NCBI RefSeq assembly: GCF_003202435.1
Contig: NZ_QJHK01000024.1
Span: 1 to 64,000, forward strand
Length of the DNA: 64,000 nucleotides
From: Flavobacterium cheongpyeongense
GTDB taxonomy: Bacteria; Bacteroidota; Bacteroidia; Flavobacteriales; Flavobacteriaceae
Direction: 5' to 3'
The notes below the pieces were generated by a model. It saw only the letters and a program-made list of their open reading frames with translations. It was not told where the DNA came from and made no database searches. Position numbers and translations under genes: made by a program. Numbering within the stretch: position 1 is the stretch's first letter; every line of letters starts with the position of its first letter. Of the stretch, positions 36,487 through 45,013 are shown one piece after another.

Positions 36487-37734
36487 ATGACTCAAAAACA
36501 TTTACTGACCGACATTTTCAAATGGATTTTCATTTGTGTTTTAATTGGTTTTTTTTCAGGATCTGCATCCGCTTTCTTTTTAGTTTCATTAGAATTTGTT
36601 ACGCAATTTAGAATTCAGCACGACTGGATTATCTGGTTTTTACCGATTGGCGGATTATTAGTTGGATTCAGTTATTATCATTGGGGAGAATCTGTTGTAA
36701 AAGGGAATAATTTATTACTGGAGGAATATGAAAATCCTAAGAAAGTCATTCCGTTCAAAATGGCGCCTTTAGTTCTTTCAGGAACTTTACTCACACACTT
36801 ATTTGGAGGATCTGCCGGACGAGAAGGAACAGCTGTACAAATGGGCGGTGCCATTGCTGATCAATTTACTAAGTATTTCAATTTAGATAATTCCGAAAGA
36901 AAAATCCTGATTATTCTGGGAATCAGTGCAGGTTTTGCGTCTGTTTTTGGAACACCTTTGACCGGTGCTATTTTTGCTTTAGAAGTCTTGTATTTCAGTA
37001 AAATCAATTTCAAAAGTATTATTTTATCATTTCTTGTTGCCTATGTAGCGTTTTTTACTGTTGAACTTTGGGACGTAAAACATACACATTACAGCATTCC
37101 TGTTGTTCCTGCACTAAGTACAGGCAGCTTGTTTTATACGATGATTGTAGGACTATTATCTGGCTTAGCAGCTTTGTTATTTGCCAGAAGTACTCATTTT
37201 TGGAGTTCCCTTTTTTCTAAAAATATTAAATACGCTCCGTTGAGACCTTTTGTTGGCGGAATCATTTTAGCCATTGCCTTTGCTGGTTTTGGGTTAACCA
37301 AATTTTCAGGCTTAGGTGTTCCGGCAATTGTAGATTCGTTTTCAAATGCTAATCCGTGGTATGATTTTTTACTTAAAATTTTATTTACCGGATTCACTTT
37401 GGGGGCCGGTTTTAAAGGAGGCGAAGTCACACCTTTATTTTTTGTTGGCGCAGCTTTAGGAAGCGCTTTATCACTTATTATCCCAATGCCAATTGCTTTT
37501 TTATCAGGTCTGGGATTCGTGGCGGTTTTCTCCGGTGCCACCCACACTCCTGTCGCCTGTACTATTATGGGAATGGAATTATTTGGAATTCAGCCTGGAA
37601 TTTTTATCGCTATCGCCTGTACAATCGCTTATTTTTCATCAGGTTCTGTTGGAATTTATAAATCCCAGATTGTAAAAGGCGTCAAATATAAACTCTATCA
37701 GAAATTACAAAGAAAAGAGTTAAAAAACCTTTGA
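36487..37734 (+). CDS. ClC family chloride channel or Cl-/H+ antiporter
   Basis: A 415-residue integral membrane protein with about 10-12 helices. The three ClC selectivity motifs are visible: the GSAGREGTAVQMG segment (GxxGREGP type, with gating Glu and Thr in place of Pro), the FASVFGTPLTGAIFALEV segment, and the GAGFKGGEVTPLFFVGA segment (GxFxP type). There is no cytoplasmic CBS pair. The gating glutamate is kept, so either a channel or an antiporter is possible. The gene begins 18 bases after an inverted-repeat element, and 159 bases separate it from nrnA. Confidence 0.9.
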   Translation: MTQKHLLTDIFKWIFICVLIGFFSGSASAFFLVSLEFVTQFRIQHDWIIWFLPIGGLLVGFSYYHWGESVVKGNNLLLEEYENPKKVIPFKMAPLVLSGTLLTHLFGGSAGREGTAVQMGGAIADQFTKYFNLDNSERKILIILGISAGFASVFGTPLTGAIFALEVLYFSKINFKSIILSFLVAYVAFFTVELWDVKHTHYSIPVVPALSTGSLFYTMIVGLLSGLAALLFARSTHFWSSLFSKNIKYAPLRPFVGGIILAIAFAGFGLTKFSGLGVPAIVDSFSNANPWYDFLLKILFTGFTLGAGFKGGEVTPLFFVGAALGSALSLIIPMPIAFLSGLGFVAVFSGATHTPVACTIMGMELFGIQPGIFIAIACTIAYFSSGSVGIYKSQIVKGVKYKLYQKLQRKELKNL

Positions 37735-37893
37735 TTATAAATCACAATACCTTTTCAGTGCATTAAGCATTCTGCAAAATAAGTCTCTCCTCAAAAACTT
37801 ATCACTCTTAACTTATAACTTCCAACCCATAAAAGTTTGTTAATCCGTAAAATGTTTTCAGCATTACATTAAAAAAATGTAAATTCGCACACT

Positions 37894-38898
37894 ATGAAAA
37901 TACAAGATATTCAGGCAATACAGTTATTGCTTGCAGCTCCAAAGAAAATTGCAATAATTCCGCATAGAGGACCGGACGGTGACGCCATGGGTTCTACATT
38001 GGCACTCTACCATTTTTTATTAAAAAACAATCATCAGCCAACCGTAATTGCTCCTAATGATTTTCCTGATTTTTTAGCCTGGCTTCCGGGTTCTGAAACG
38101 GTAAAAATCTTTGAAAAAGATACTGAAAACTGTACCAGAATATTAGAAGAAGCTGAACTAATTTTTACCCTTGATTTTAATGCTTTGCATCGTACTGGCG
38201 AGATGGAACATACTTTAGCCAAAATGATAGTTCCGTATATCATGATTGACCATCATGAAAAACCGCATGATTACGCAGCTTACACCTACTCTGACACTTC
38301 TTTTGGTTCTACGTGTGAAATGATTTATAATTTCATTCTGTTTTTAAACAAAAAAGAAGATATAGACAAAACCATTGCAACCTGTATTTATACCGGAATA
38401 TTAACCGATTCAGGTTCTTTTCGTTTTCCTAAAACTACAGGAAACACGCATCGTATAGTCGCTGAATTAATTGATTTAGGTGTAGAAAATACTGAAATTC
38501 CAGTTTTATTATTTGATAATAGTTCGTATAGCCGTTTACAATTATTAGGATGTGCTTTGCAGAATATGAAAATTTTATCAGAACATAAAACTTCTTATAC
38601 TTCGTTAACGCAGGATGAACTTGATTCTTTTAATTATATAAAAGGTGATACCGAAGGCATTGTTAATTATGGCTTAAGTATAAAAGATATTGTTTTTACA
38701 GCTATTTTTATAGAAAACAAGGAAGAAAACATCATTAAGATATCCTTTCGTTCTCAAGGCGGATTTGATGTAAATCAGTTTGCCAGGGATCATTTCGATG
38801 GTGGCGGCCATGTAAATGCTGCCGGTGGAAGATCCGAAATTTCAATGGAGGAAACCTTGAAAAAATTTGAAGATTTAGTAATTAAACTAAAAATATAA
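37894..38898 (+). CDS. NrnA-type DHH/DHHA1 oligoribonuclease/phosphatase
   Basis: A 334-residue phosphoesterase that degrades short RNA (nanoRNA) and/or pAp to AMP. DHH domain: IIPHRGPDGDAMGSTLA (metal-binding His and Asp residues), LDFNALHRTGEM, and MIDHHEKPHDY with the DHH signature; TGILTDSGSFRF carries a further metal ligand. DHHA1 domain near the end: FDGGGHVNAAGGR. The length fits NrnA. It leads a tight run: gldI begins four bases after its stop. A TAAATTCG sequence at 37880-37887 is one base off the -7 consensus and would give almost no leader. Confidence 0.92.
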   Translation: MKIQDIQAIQLLLAAPKKIAIIPHRGPDGDAMGSTLALYHFLLKNNHQPTVIAPNDFPDFLAWLPGSETVKIFEKDTENCTRILEEAELIFTLDFNALHRTGEMEHTLAKMIVPYIMIDHHEKPHDYAAYTYSDTSFGSTCEMIYNFILFLNKKEDIDKTIATCIYTGILTDSGSFRFPKTTGNTHRIVAELIDLGVENTEIPVLLFDNSSYSRLQLLGCALQNMKILSEHKTSYTSLTQDELDSFNYIKGDTEGIVNYGLSIKDIVFTAIFIENKEENIIKISFRSQGGFDVNQFARDHFDGGGHVNAAGGRSEISMEETLKKFEDLVIKLKI

Positions 38899-38902
38899 CC
38901 CA

Positions 38903-39556
38903 ATGAACTACTTAAAACTAAGCATTTACACCTTGCTTTTTACTGTTTTATTTGTTAGTTGTAAACATCATGAAGAAGCCAGAAGACCTATTTCCCAAGC
39001 TTCTGGCACGTTTATGAAAAAATCAGCAGACAGAAACAAAAAACTGGTTGCCAGCGAAGAAGATGTGATTAAAAAAATCATTAAAAGCAACCCTAAAGTA
39101 AAATATTACGCAACCAGAAAAGGATATTGGCTGTCTTATGATGAAAAAAATCTAACCGATACTCAAAGTCCTAAAAAAGGAGATATTGCTTATTTTAATT
39201 TAGAAATAAAAGATATTGAAGGCAAAATAATCTATTCTGAAGCTGAACTTGGCCCGCAAACGTACTATGTCGATAAAGAAGATATCATGATGGGACTGAG
39301 AGACGGAATCAAATTAATGCATAAAAACGAAACCGTAAATTTTCTGTTTCCATCTCATATTGCTTATGGTTATCATGGAGACAATAAAAAAATAGGGACA
39401 AATCAATCATTAATCTGTACGGTTACACTTCGAAATTTTGTTCCGGATCCAAATGCTATAACAGCAACAAACACAAGCAATACAGCAAAGCCGGCATTAA
39501 AACCTGTAAACTCAAAACCCGCAGCTCCAACCAAAAAAGACACATTAACACCCTAA
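38903..39556 (+). CDS. gldI: Gliding motility lipoprotein GldI (FKBP-type peptidyl-prolyl isomerase)
   Basis: A 217-residue lipoprotein (signal peptide ending in LFVSC, Cys20) with one FKBP-type domain (about 90-180: KKGDIAYFNLEIKD, GLRDGIKLMHKNETVNFLFPS, IAYGYHGD). The tail is Pro/Lys/Ala-rich. It matches GldI, needed for gliding in Flavobacterium johnsoniae, where it is thought to help fold other envelope proteins of the gliding/T9SS machinery. It is translated just after nrnA and followed 16 bases on by a second isomerase gene. The match to GldI rests on its length, its lipobox and the FKBP region that begins after the KYYATRKGYWLSYDEKN stretch. Confidence 0.88.
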   Translation: MNYLKLSIYTLLFTVLFVSCKHHEEARRPISQASGTFMKKSADRNKKLVASEEDVIKKIIKSNPKVKYYATRKGYWLSYDEKNLTDTQSPKKGDIAYFNLEIKDIEGKIIYSEAELGPQTYYVDKEDIMMGLRDGIKLMHKNETVNFLFPSHIAYGYHGDNKKIGTNQSLICTVTLRNFVPDPNAITATNTSNTAKPALKPVNSKPAAPTKKDTLTP

Positions 39557-39572
39557 AAACAACATTTTAAAA

Positions 39573-40646
39573 ATGAAAAAGAGTATTTTATTATTCCTGT
39601 TAGCCGTTACCTCATTTTATTCCTGTAAAGATGAACACAGTAATTTGCCAGATGGTTTATATGCCGAAATAGAAACTAGTAAAGGGAGCATCATTGTAGA
39701 ATTAGATTATAAAAAAGCACCTGTAACTGTTGCTAATTTTGTAACCTTAGCCGAAGGTAAAAATGAATTTGTAGCTGATGAAAAACTTAAAAACAAACCT
39801 TTTTTTGACGGATTGAAATTCCACAGAGTTATCGAAAATTTCATGATCCAGACGGGAGATCCGCTTGGAACAGGCTCAGGAGATACAGGTTATAAATTTA
39901 AAGATGAATTTACTGATTTAAAATTTGACAAAGCAGGTGTTCTGGCAATGGCCAATAACGGCCCCGGAACAAACAGCAGTCAGTTTTTCATCACACATGT
40001 AGAAACTCCATGGTTAGACGGAAAACATACTATTTTTGGGCATGTAGTAGAAAAAGGTCAGGAAGTAGTGAATCAGGTAAAACAAGATGACCAATTAATT
40101 GCTGTAAAAATTATCCGAAATGGTGAAGCTGCTAAAAAGTTTGATGCTGTAAAAATATTTCATGATTATTTTGCTGAAATAGCAAAAGAACAGAGTAAAT
40201 ACGCTGATGTACAAAAAGAAAAAGCGGCGTCATTAGTTACCCTAAAAACAAAAGCGACAAAAACAAACTCAGGATTAGAATATGTAATTACTGAAAAAGG
40301 AAAAGGTAAAAAACCGGCAGCCGGTACACAGGTATACATTAGTTACTCCGGTTTTTTAGAAAACGGAACTTTATTTGATTCAAGTTCAGCAGAAGTTTCA
40401 AAAACATTTGGAAAATTTATTCAGGCAAAAGCTGATGCAAATGGCTATCAGGCAATTCCTTTTACTGCCGGAAACAAACAAGGATTGATCCCGGGATTTA
40501 TTGAAGGGGTTGAACAACTTTCTTTTGGTGACAAGGCAGTGCTTTTTATTCCATCTCATTTAGCCTATGGAGAAACAGGAGCCGGTGGAGTTATTCCTCC
40601 AAACGCTAATATTGTTTTCGAAATTCAGTTACTGGAAAAACCATAA
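39573..40646 (+). CDS. Dual cyclophilin-FKBP peptidyl-prolyl isomerase (lipoprotein)
   Basis: A 357-residue lipoprotein (FYSC lipobox, Cys18) with two unrelated isomerase folds. Cyclophilin part, about 28-200: FDGLKFHRVIENFMIQTGDP, NNGPGTNSSQFFITHVETPWLDGKHTIFGHV (given here in pieces: FHRVIENFMIQ, SSQFFIT, WLDGKHTIFG). FKBP part, about 240-357: VYISYSGFLENGTLFDSS, GLIPGFIEGVEQL, IPSHLAYGE, GGVIPPNANIVFEIQLL. Dual-family immunophilins of this order (CFBP) have been described, including one from F. johnsoniae. It would act in the periplasm or at the outer membrane on newly exported proteins. A second copy follows after 39 bases. Confidence 0.93.
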   Translation: MKKSILLFLLAVTSFYSCKDEHSNLPDGLYAEIETSKGSIIVELDYKKAPVTVANFVTLAEGKNEFVADEKLKNKPFFDGLKFHRVIENFMIQTGDPLGTGSGDTGYKFKDEFTDLKFDKAGVLAMANNGPGTNSSQFFITHVETPWLDGKHTIFGHVVEKGQEVVNQVKQDDQLIAVKIIRNGEAAKKFDAVKIFHDYFAEIAKEQSKYADVQKEKAASLVTLKTKATKTNSGLEYVITEKGKGKKPAAGTQVYISYSGFLENGTLFDSSSAEVSKTFGKFIQAKADANGYQAIPFTAGNKQGLIPGFIEGVEQLSFGDKAVLFIPSHLAYGETGAGGVIPPNANIVFEIQLLEKP

Positions 40647-40685
40647 TAATTATTGTTAACTAACATTGACTAAAATCAATACAAA

Positions 40686-41822
40686 ATGAAGTTTAAATTT
40701 CTATTTTTATTTTGTCTGACAGTACTTAACATTCAGGCACAAACGACAAAAAAACCGGCTGCAAAATCAAAAACCGGCATAGCAAAAACAGCAGTAAAAG
40801 CAACTTCAAATGCTAATCCGGCTGAAGGTATTTTTGCTACCATTTCAACAACAAAAGGAGATATCGTCTTGACTTTAGAATACGAAAAAGCTCCGGTAAC
40901 TGTTGCAAATTTTATTTCTTTGGCTGAAGGCAAAAATCCAAATGTAAAGGTGGAAAAGCTAAAAGGTAAGCCATTTTATGACGGACTAAAATTCCACAGG
41001 GTTATCAATGACTTTATGATTCAGGGAGGTGACCCTGACGGAAACGGAACGGGAGGTCCTGGATTTTCTTTTAAGGATGAATTTGTTAAAGAATTAGTTT
41101 TTGACAAGGGCGGAATTTTAGCAATGGCCAATTCCGGTCCTGCCACTAATGGAAGTCAGTTTTTCATCACTCATAAAGAAACACCGTGGTTGAACGGAAA
41201 ACATACTATTTTTGGACATGTTGTATCAGGAATGGATAATGTAAATAAAATTGTTCAGGATGACATCATGACAAAAATCACGATTACCCGAAAAGGTGCC
41301 ACTGCGAAAAAATTTGATGCTGCAAAAGTTTTAGCCAACGACGCTAAAAAAGATGAAGCAAAAAAACTGGAATCCCAAAAAGTAGTTAAAGAAAAAGCGG
41401 CTTATTTTACTGCCACCAAAGCAAATGCTACCACAACTTCCTCTGGATTAAAATATGTGATTACCCAAAAAGGAACTGGTGTAAAAGGTGCTGAGGGCTC
41501 TACGATATATTTTCATTATGCTGGATATTTTGAAGACGGAAATCTTTTTGACAGTAGTATGTCTAATGTAGAAAAAGCATACGGAAAATATAACCCAAAC
41601 AGAGATGCACAAGGCGGCTACAAAGCTTTTCCTTTTACTGTTGGAAAAAAAGACGGCATGATTCCGGGGTTCATTGAAGCTCTTAATATGATGACAGACG
41701 GAGATAAAGCAATTTTCTTTCTTCCTTCAAATTTAGCGTATGGTGAAGCTGGTGCAGGAGGTGTGATTCCGCCAAATGCTACTTTGGTTTTTGAAATTGA
41801 AACCTATAGCAAACAACCCTAA
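40686..41822 (+). CDS. Dual cyclophilin-FKBP peptidyl-prolyl isomerase (periplasmic)
   Basis: A 378-residue paralogue of the gene before it, but with a signal peptide ending in NIQAQ and no lipobox, so it should be soluble in the periplasm. An Ala/Lys/Thr-rich linker (20-48) precedes the cyclophilin domain (about 50-215: FHRVINDFMIQGGDP, NGSQFFITH, WLNGKHTIFGHV), then the FKBP domain (about 258-378: IYFHYAGYFEDGNLFDSS, GMIPGFIEALNMM, LPSNLAYGE, GGVIPPNATLVFEIE). The pair probably arose by tandem duplication, with one copy membrane-anchored and one free. It is the last gene of the nrnA-gldI run; a terminator follows. Confidence 0.93.
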   Translation: MKFKFLFLFCLTVLNIQAQTTKKPAAKSKTGIAKTAVKATSNANPAEGIFATISTTKGDIVLTLEYEKAPVTVANFISLAEGKNPNVKVEKLKGKPFYDGLKFHRVINDFMIQGGDPDGNGTGGPGFSFKDEFVKELVFDKGGILAMANSGPATNGSQFFITHKETPWLNGKHTIFGHVVSGMDNVNKIVQDDIMTKITITRKGATAKKFDAAKVLANDAKKDEAKKLESQKVVKEKAAYFTATKANATTTSSGLKYVITQKGTGVKGAEGSTIYFHYAGYFEDGNLFDSSMSNVEKAYGKYNPNRDAQGGYKAFPFTVGKKDGMIPGFIEALNMMTDGDKAIFFLPSNLAYGEAGAGGVIPPNATLVFEIETYSKQP

Positions 41823-41869
41823 GTATCTTTAGAATCATTTACAAAAATAAAAGAAGCTGTACGAAAAGT

Positions 41870-41907
41870 AAAACCCTGAAAAAAATTGATAATTTTCAGG
41901 GTTTTTT
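41870..41907 (+). terminator. Terminator of the nrnA-gldI-CFBP operon
   Basis: A 13-bp perfect stem (AAAACCCTGAAAA 41870-41882 with TTTTCAGGGTTTT 41893-41905) followed by T. It lies 47 bases after the last stop. A long reading of the next gene would start inside this hairpin, which argues for the later ATG. Confidence 0.88.
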
Positions 41908-41951
41908 ATTTAAAAATCTCAAAAAATATTGAATTTTATATCATTTCGGGA

Positions 41952-42344
41952 ATGAATGAGCTATTAAGTACTAAAAAATCAATTATCTATAAAAGACATC
42001 GTTTAATAAATTCATTAAAAGATAATCCTATTTATAAATATACATTAAACTGTGAGAATTGTTTAGGGGAAATACATTGGATTAAATCTAAATCCTTAAG
42101 TACCAAAGCAAAAAATGCATTTAAAAAAGATTTGGAGGACAATAAAATAGATAAAAATAAATATGAAGGACAATACAATGGTGCCATTTTCTTTGAATTA
42201 ACTGAAGATAAAAGTTTTTCACGCTGGATTTTTCTTAAAAACGGAAAATTGATACTTTGGCAATTACGTGGCAATTATTTAATGAATTTTCCGAAAGATT
42301 TTTTTGAAAACCAAGGTTATATATGCAAAGAAATTCAATTATAA
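41952..42344 (+). CDS. Hypothetical protein with a CxxC pair
   Basis: A 130-residue soluble protein from ATG 41952 (MNELLSTKKSIIYKRHRL); a TTG at 41886 would extend it but falls inside the terminator hairpin. It has a Cys-x-x-Cys (NCENCLGEIHWIK) near residue 31, a Lys/Asp-rich helix, and a C-terminal part with FFELTEDKSFSRWIFLKNGK and LWQLRGNYLMNFP that looks like antiparallel strands. No family is recognised and no signal peptide is present. It stands alone between a terminator and a minus-strand lipoprotein gene. Confidence 0.55.
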   Translation: MNELLSTKKSIIYKRHRLINSLKDNPIYKYTLNCENCLGEIHWIKSKSLSTKAKNAFKKDLEDNKIDKNKYEGQYNGAIFFELTEDKSFSRWIFLKNGKLILWQLRGNYLMNFPKDFFENQGYICKEIQL

Positions 42345-42463
42345 AATAATCATACTCAAAACCTATTGATTACCAGAATCGCAACTGGAAAAAGTAAAAA
42401 GCAGGGATCCAATCTTCATTAATATTATTTTGTATTAATTCATTAATACATTTTATAAACAGT

Positions 42464-42496
42464 AACAAGCCCACACCTGATTGGTATGGACTTGTT
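42464..42496 (-). terminator. Hairpin after the carbohydrate-binding lipoprotein gene
   Basis: Arms 42464-42477 and 42483-42496 give a 14-bp stem with a 5-base loop. Two positions that mismatch on the plus strand become U-G wobbles in minus-strand RNA, which suggests it acts on the minus-strand gene ending at 42545. The following T stretch is weak. Confidence 0.5.
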
Positions 42497-42544
42497 CTTT
42501 AATATATTCAAAAAATTACTTATCGAATTTCATCTATTATTGCA

Positions 42545-44065
42545 TTATCTTCCAGGACCTGTACTCCCTCCTATTTTCGTCACCATGGATGTCAACGTAA
42601 AACTTGATGATACTGTAGGATTACTAAATGTTCCTCCCAAATATAGTCCGTTAAAATCCGAAGCTCCAGTGACAGCAGAAACCGAAACCAATTTATAGGT
42701 TTTACCCGAACTGAATTTACTGCCGGATAACAGTAATGTTGTAAAACTCGCAGGGGATTTAAATGTCATCACCTCAGCATTATCACTGTCTAATATGCTA
42801 AATATAGTTCCCGCATTTCCACTCCCCAAAATGGCAGAAGCCTGGGTGGACACGCTGGCAGTTGGTGAGCTGGTTGCTCCTCCGGCACCAATCAGTAATC
42901 CTCCGGTAATCTTGAACGTATTATTATCACAATCAAAACCTTCTTCCGGACTTTTGGCTCCTGTAGAGAAAACTCTTCCTCCGGTTATAGTCATTGTACC
43001 ATTAGAATCTATACCATCATTTGTCGTACTGTATGCAACAATATTCCCTCCATTGATATAGATAGCATCACCCGCATTGATGGCATCATCAACAGCTTTG
43101 ATGTAAATAGTCCCGTCGTTGATGGTCAGGGTACTTTTGCTCTCTATTCCTTCGCCGCCTTCTCCTGTTGTCGTAATAGTAATAGTACCTCCATTGATTA
43201 CAACATAGGGATCAATCGTTTCGTCGGTATCGTATGACGCAACTATCCCGTCATCGGCAACAGTAGCAGTAATGATTCCGCCATTGATGATGACATGGCC
43301 TTCTTCAGCTTCGATACCGTCACTCGACGCTGTGATGTTCAGATTACCTCCATCAATATAAACCCCGTCATTTGTGTGAATACCATCTGAAGAAGCTTTG
43401 GTTATAGTAATCGTGCCACTTTGTACACGTACATAGTCATCTGCTACAATAGCATGTTTATTATTACCAACAATAGTAAGGATACCGGTACCTGAAAAAA
43501 TAAGCTGTCCTTCGCTAAAAAAGGTTCCCTTTTGGTCTTCTGCCGATGTAGCATACGTTACTCCGTCCTCTAATGTATTTGTTCCACTCAACACAACAAA
43601 AGCCCGCTTACCAGACTGAATGTTAACTGCAGGTCCATCATTGTTTTTGATGGAGACACCGTTCAGAGTCAGCTTATATTTTTTTTCACTGTATATTTTG
43701 AGCATTCCATCTGTGGTACTGCCAGTTACTTCATAAGCTACTCCGGCAACAGTAGAGGTAATTGTAACATCTGCTCCAGAAGTGTTAATGGTTACTCCTG
43801 TTACTGTATTTTCTATCGTCGCACTTGTACCACTAAATGTTATTTTTACGGTAGAAGCAAAGGTTGAATTGGCAAGTATATCCTCCTCGTTTGCTCCAGT
43901 TGCTGATGATCCCTCTGCTGTTCCCTTTGCAGCTGTTGCGCTAATTACAACAGGATCAGTTGTTGTAATATTGGTTGGGTCTTCATTAGTATCATTATCT
44001 TTAGAACAGGATAATGTAGAAATACCTAAAAATAAACAGAAATAGAAATATTTTTTTGTTTTCAT
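42545..44065 (-). CDS. Beta-helix lipoprotein with Cthe_2159-like carbohydrate-binding domain
   Basis: A 506-residue lipoprotein (LSC at about residue 20, followed by SKDND). After a Thr/Ala-rich segment comes a long run of short repeats with the pattern G-x-I/L-x-I-x-A/S-x-x-D-G-I (SSDGIHTNDGVYIDGGNLNI, SSDGIEAEEGHVIINGG, and more), which folds into a right-handed parallel beta-helix. This is the Cthe_2159-type carbohydrate-binding domain, known to bind cellulose or acidic glycans such as pectin in the founding member. The end (SVSAVTGASDF ... SSFTLTSMVTKIGG) is a short strand-rich tail. It stands alone with its own upstream region. The ligand here is unknown. Confidence 0.8.
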   Translation of the reverse strand: MKTKKYFYFCLFLGISTLSCSKDNDTNEDPTNITTTDPVVISATAAKGTAEGSSATGANEEDILANSTFASTVKITFSGTSATIENTVTGVTINTSGADVTITSTVAGVAYEVTGSTTDGMLKIYSEKKYKLTLNGVSIKNNDGPAVNIQSGKRAFVVLSGTNTLEDGVTYATSAEDQKGTFFSEGQLIFSGTGILTIVGNNKHAIVADDYVRVQSGTITITKASSDGIHTNDGVYIDGGNLNITASSDGIEAEEGHVIINGGIITATVADDGIVASYDTDETIDPYVVINGGTITITTTGEGGEGIESKSTLTINDGTIYIKAVDDAINAGDAIYINGGNIVAYSTTNDGIDSNGTMTITGGRVFSTGAKSPEEGFDCDNNTFKITGGLLIGAGGATSSPTASVSTQASAILGSGNAGTIFSILDSDNAEVMTFKSPASFTTLLLSGSKFSSGKTYKLVSVSAVTGASDFNGLYLGGTFSNPTVSSSFTLTSMVTKIGGSTGPGR

Positions 44066-44491
44066 ATTCTTTGGGATTTAAAAGATTCATACTTGCAAAA
44101 TATGCCATTAAATAGAGGTGAAAAAGGAATAAAATCGATAGTAATTTTATACCGATATTTCAATAATACCTATATCAAAGACTTATTTACAATAATATGT
44201 ATATTCAAAAACTCTGACAATAAAATGAGGTCAATGTATTTTTTTTTGAGGCAAAAGAAATCATTAGCATAAATTCAATCTAATAACAGTGATTTAAAAA
44301 ACTGACTTAAAGAGTTCTTTCTCTCCCCGATTGTATAAATACATAATCTAATACTGAAAAAAGAATCACCTATTTACACTTAATCCTAAAAAGATGTACA
44401 ACTTTGTGTTTAAGACTATACTTTTCATACTAACTAAAAAGACAAATACGGTCCTTATTCAGAATACCGTATTTATCAACTAATTCAATCT
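44066..44491. other. Intergenic region of 426 bases, regulatory at most
   Basis: No coding frame is seen. The left part must hold the promoter of the minus-strand lipoprotein gene that starts at 44065. The right end holds a terminator (44444-44474) of the DUF3347 gene to its right. Nothing else stands out. Confidence 0.6.
44444..44474 (-). terminator. Terminator of the SusCD-protease operon
   Basis: AAATACGGT (44444-44452) pairs with ACCGTATTT (44466-44474) around 13 bases, and GTCTTTTTAG follows on the minus strand. It lies 17 bases after the stop of the DUF3347 gene, the last gene of the operon. Confidence 0.75.
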
Positions 44492-45013
44492 TTATAGACT
44501 TGCTTTTACTTCACCGCAAGTCAGCATATTTTTCGGATAGTAAGGATTTTTGATTTCTTTACTGTCACTTGTCCAGACAGCTCCTGTCATTGGACAGACC
44601 TGAAGATATAATGTTGCATCTGCGGCTTTGAATTTAGCAGCCTGATCCCAATATTTAACAGAAAGCGTTTCGAAAAATTTACGCTGTTTATTGATGTTTT
44701 TAGTCGCTGCCATTTGAGTTGCCAACTCCATAATTTCTTTCCTTGATGTAATAGCTTCATTCATTTTTTCAAGGCTTAATTTTTTGAATTTGAATTTTTT
44801 TAAGGAATTCTTCAAAGCTTCTGCATTTTTAATAACGGCAAGACTATCTGAAATTATCAGACTGTTTTTTAAAGCCAGGTAATTTTTTGTGATTTCTTTT
44901 TTTTCTGCTTCACGCTTTTCTGCCAATTGAGGAGCTACTTCTTCCTTAGAGGTTATTTGCGCCTGCGTAAAATTACTTACGCAAATGAACGCTATAATTA
45001 ATAAACTTTTCAT
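44492..45013 (-). CDS. DUF3347-type secreted protein
   Basis: A 173-residue protein with signal peptide (1-19, ending TQAQ). The middle is helical and Lys/Glu-rich, with NYLALKNSLIISDSLAVIKNA, the DUF3347 opening (given as NYLALKNSLIISDS). The end is the conserved metal-type segment: LYLQVCPM, then DSKEIKNPYYP, then NMLTCGEV. This domain also occurs fused to CusB-type metal-efflux adaptors, where the Cys/Met/Tyr-Tyr-Pro segment is thought to touch metal. Its ATG overlaps the TGA of the protease gene (ATGA), so translation is coupled. It may be a metal chaperone, or an accessory or inhibitor of the protease; this is inference. Confidence 0.75.
   Translation of the reverse strand: MKSLLIIAFICVSNFTQAQITSKEEVAPQLAEKREAEKKEITKNYLALKNSLIISDSLAVIKNAEALKNSLKKFKFKKLSLEKMNEAITSRKEIMELATQMAATKNINKQRKFFETLSVKYWDQAAKFKAADATLYLQVCPMTGAVWTSDSKEIKNPYYPKNMLTCGEVKASL

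Noticed and set aside
41886..41951. Longer form of the hypothetical protein starting at TTG
   Set aside because: The start falls inside the terminator hairpin of the upstream operon.
42795..43061. Open plus-strand frame opposite the beta-helix gene
   Set aside because: It is the antisense shadow of a repetitive gene with low stop density; no family features. Similar shadows opposite uvrA, yidC, pyrG, the RND pump and other genes were dropped.
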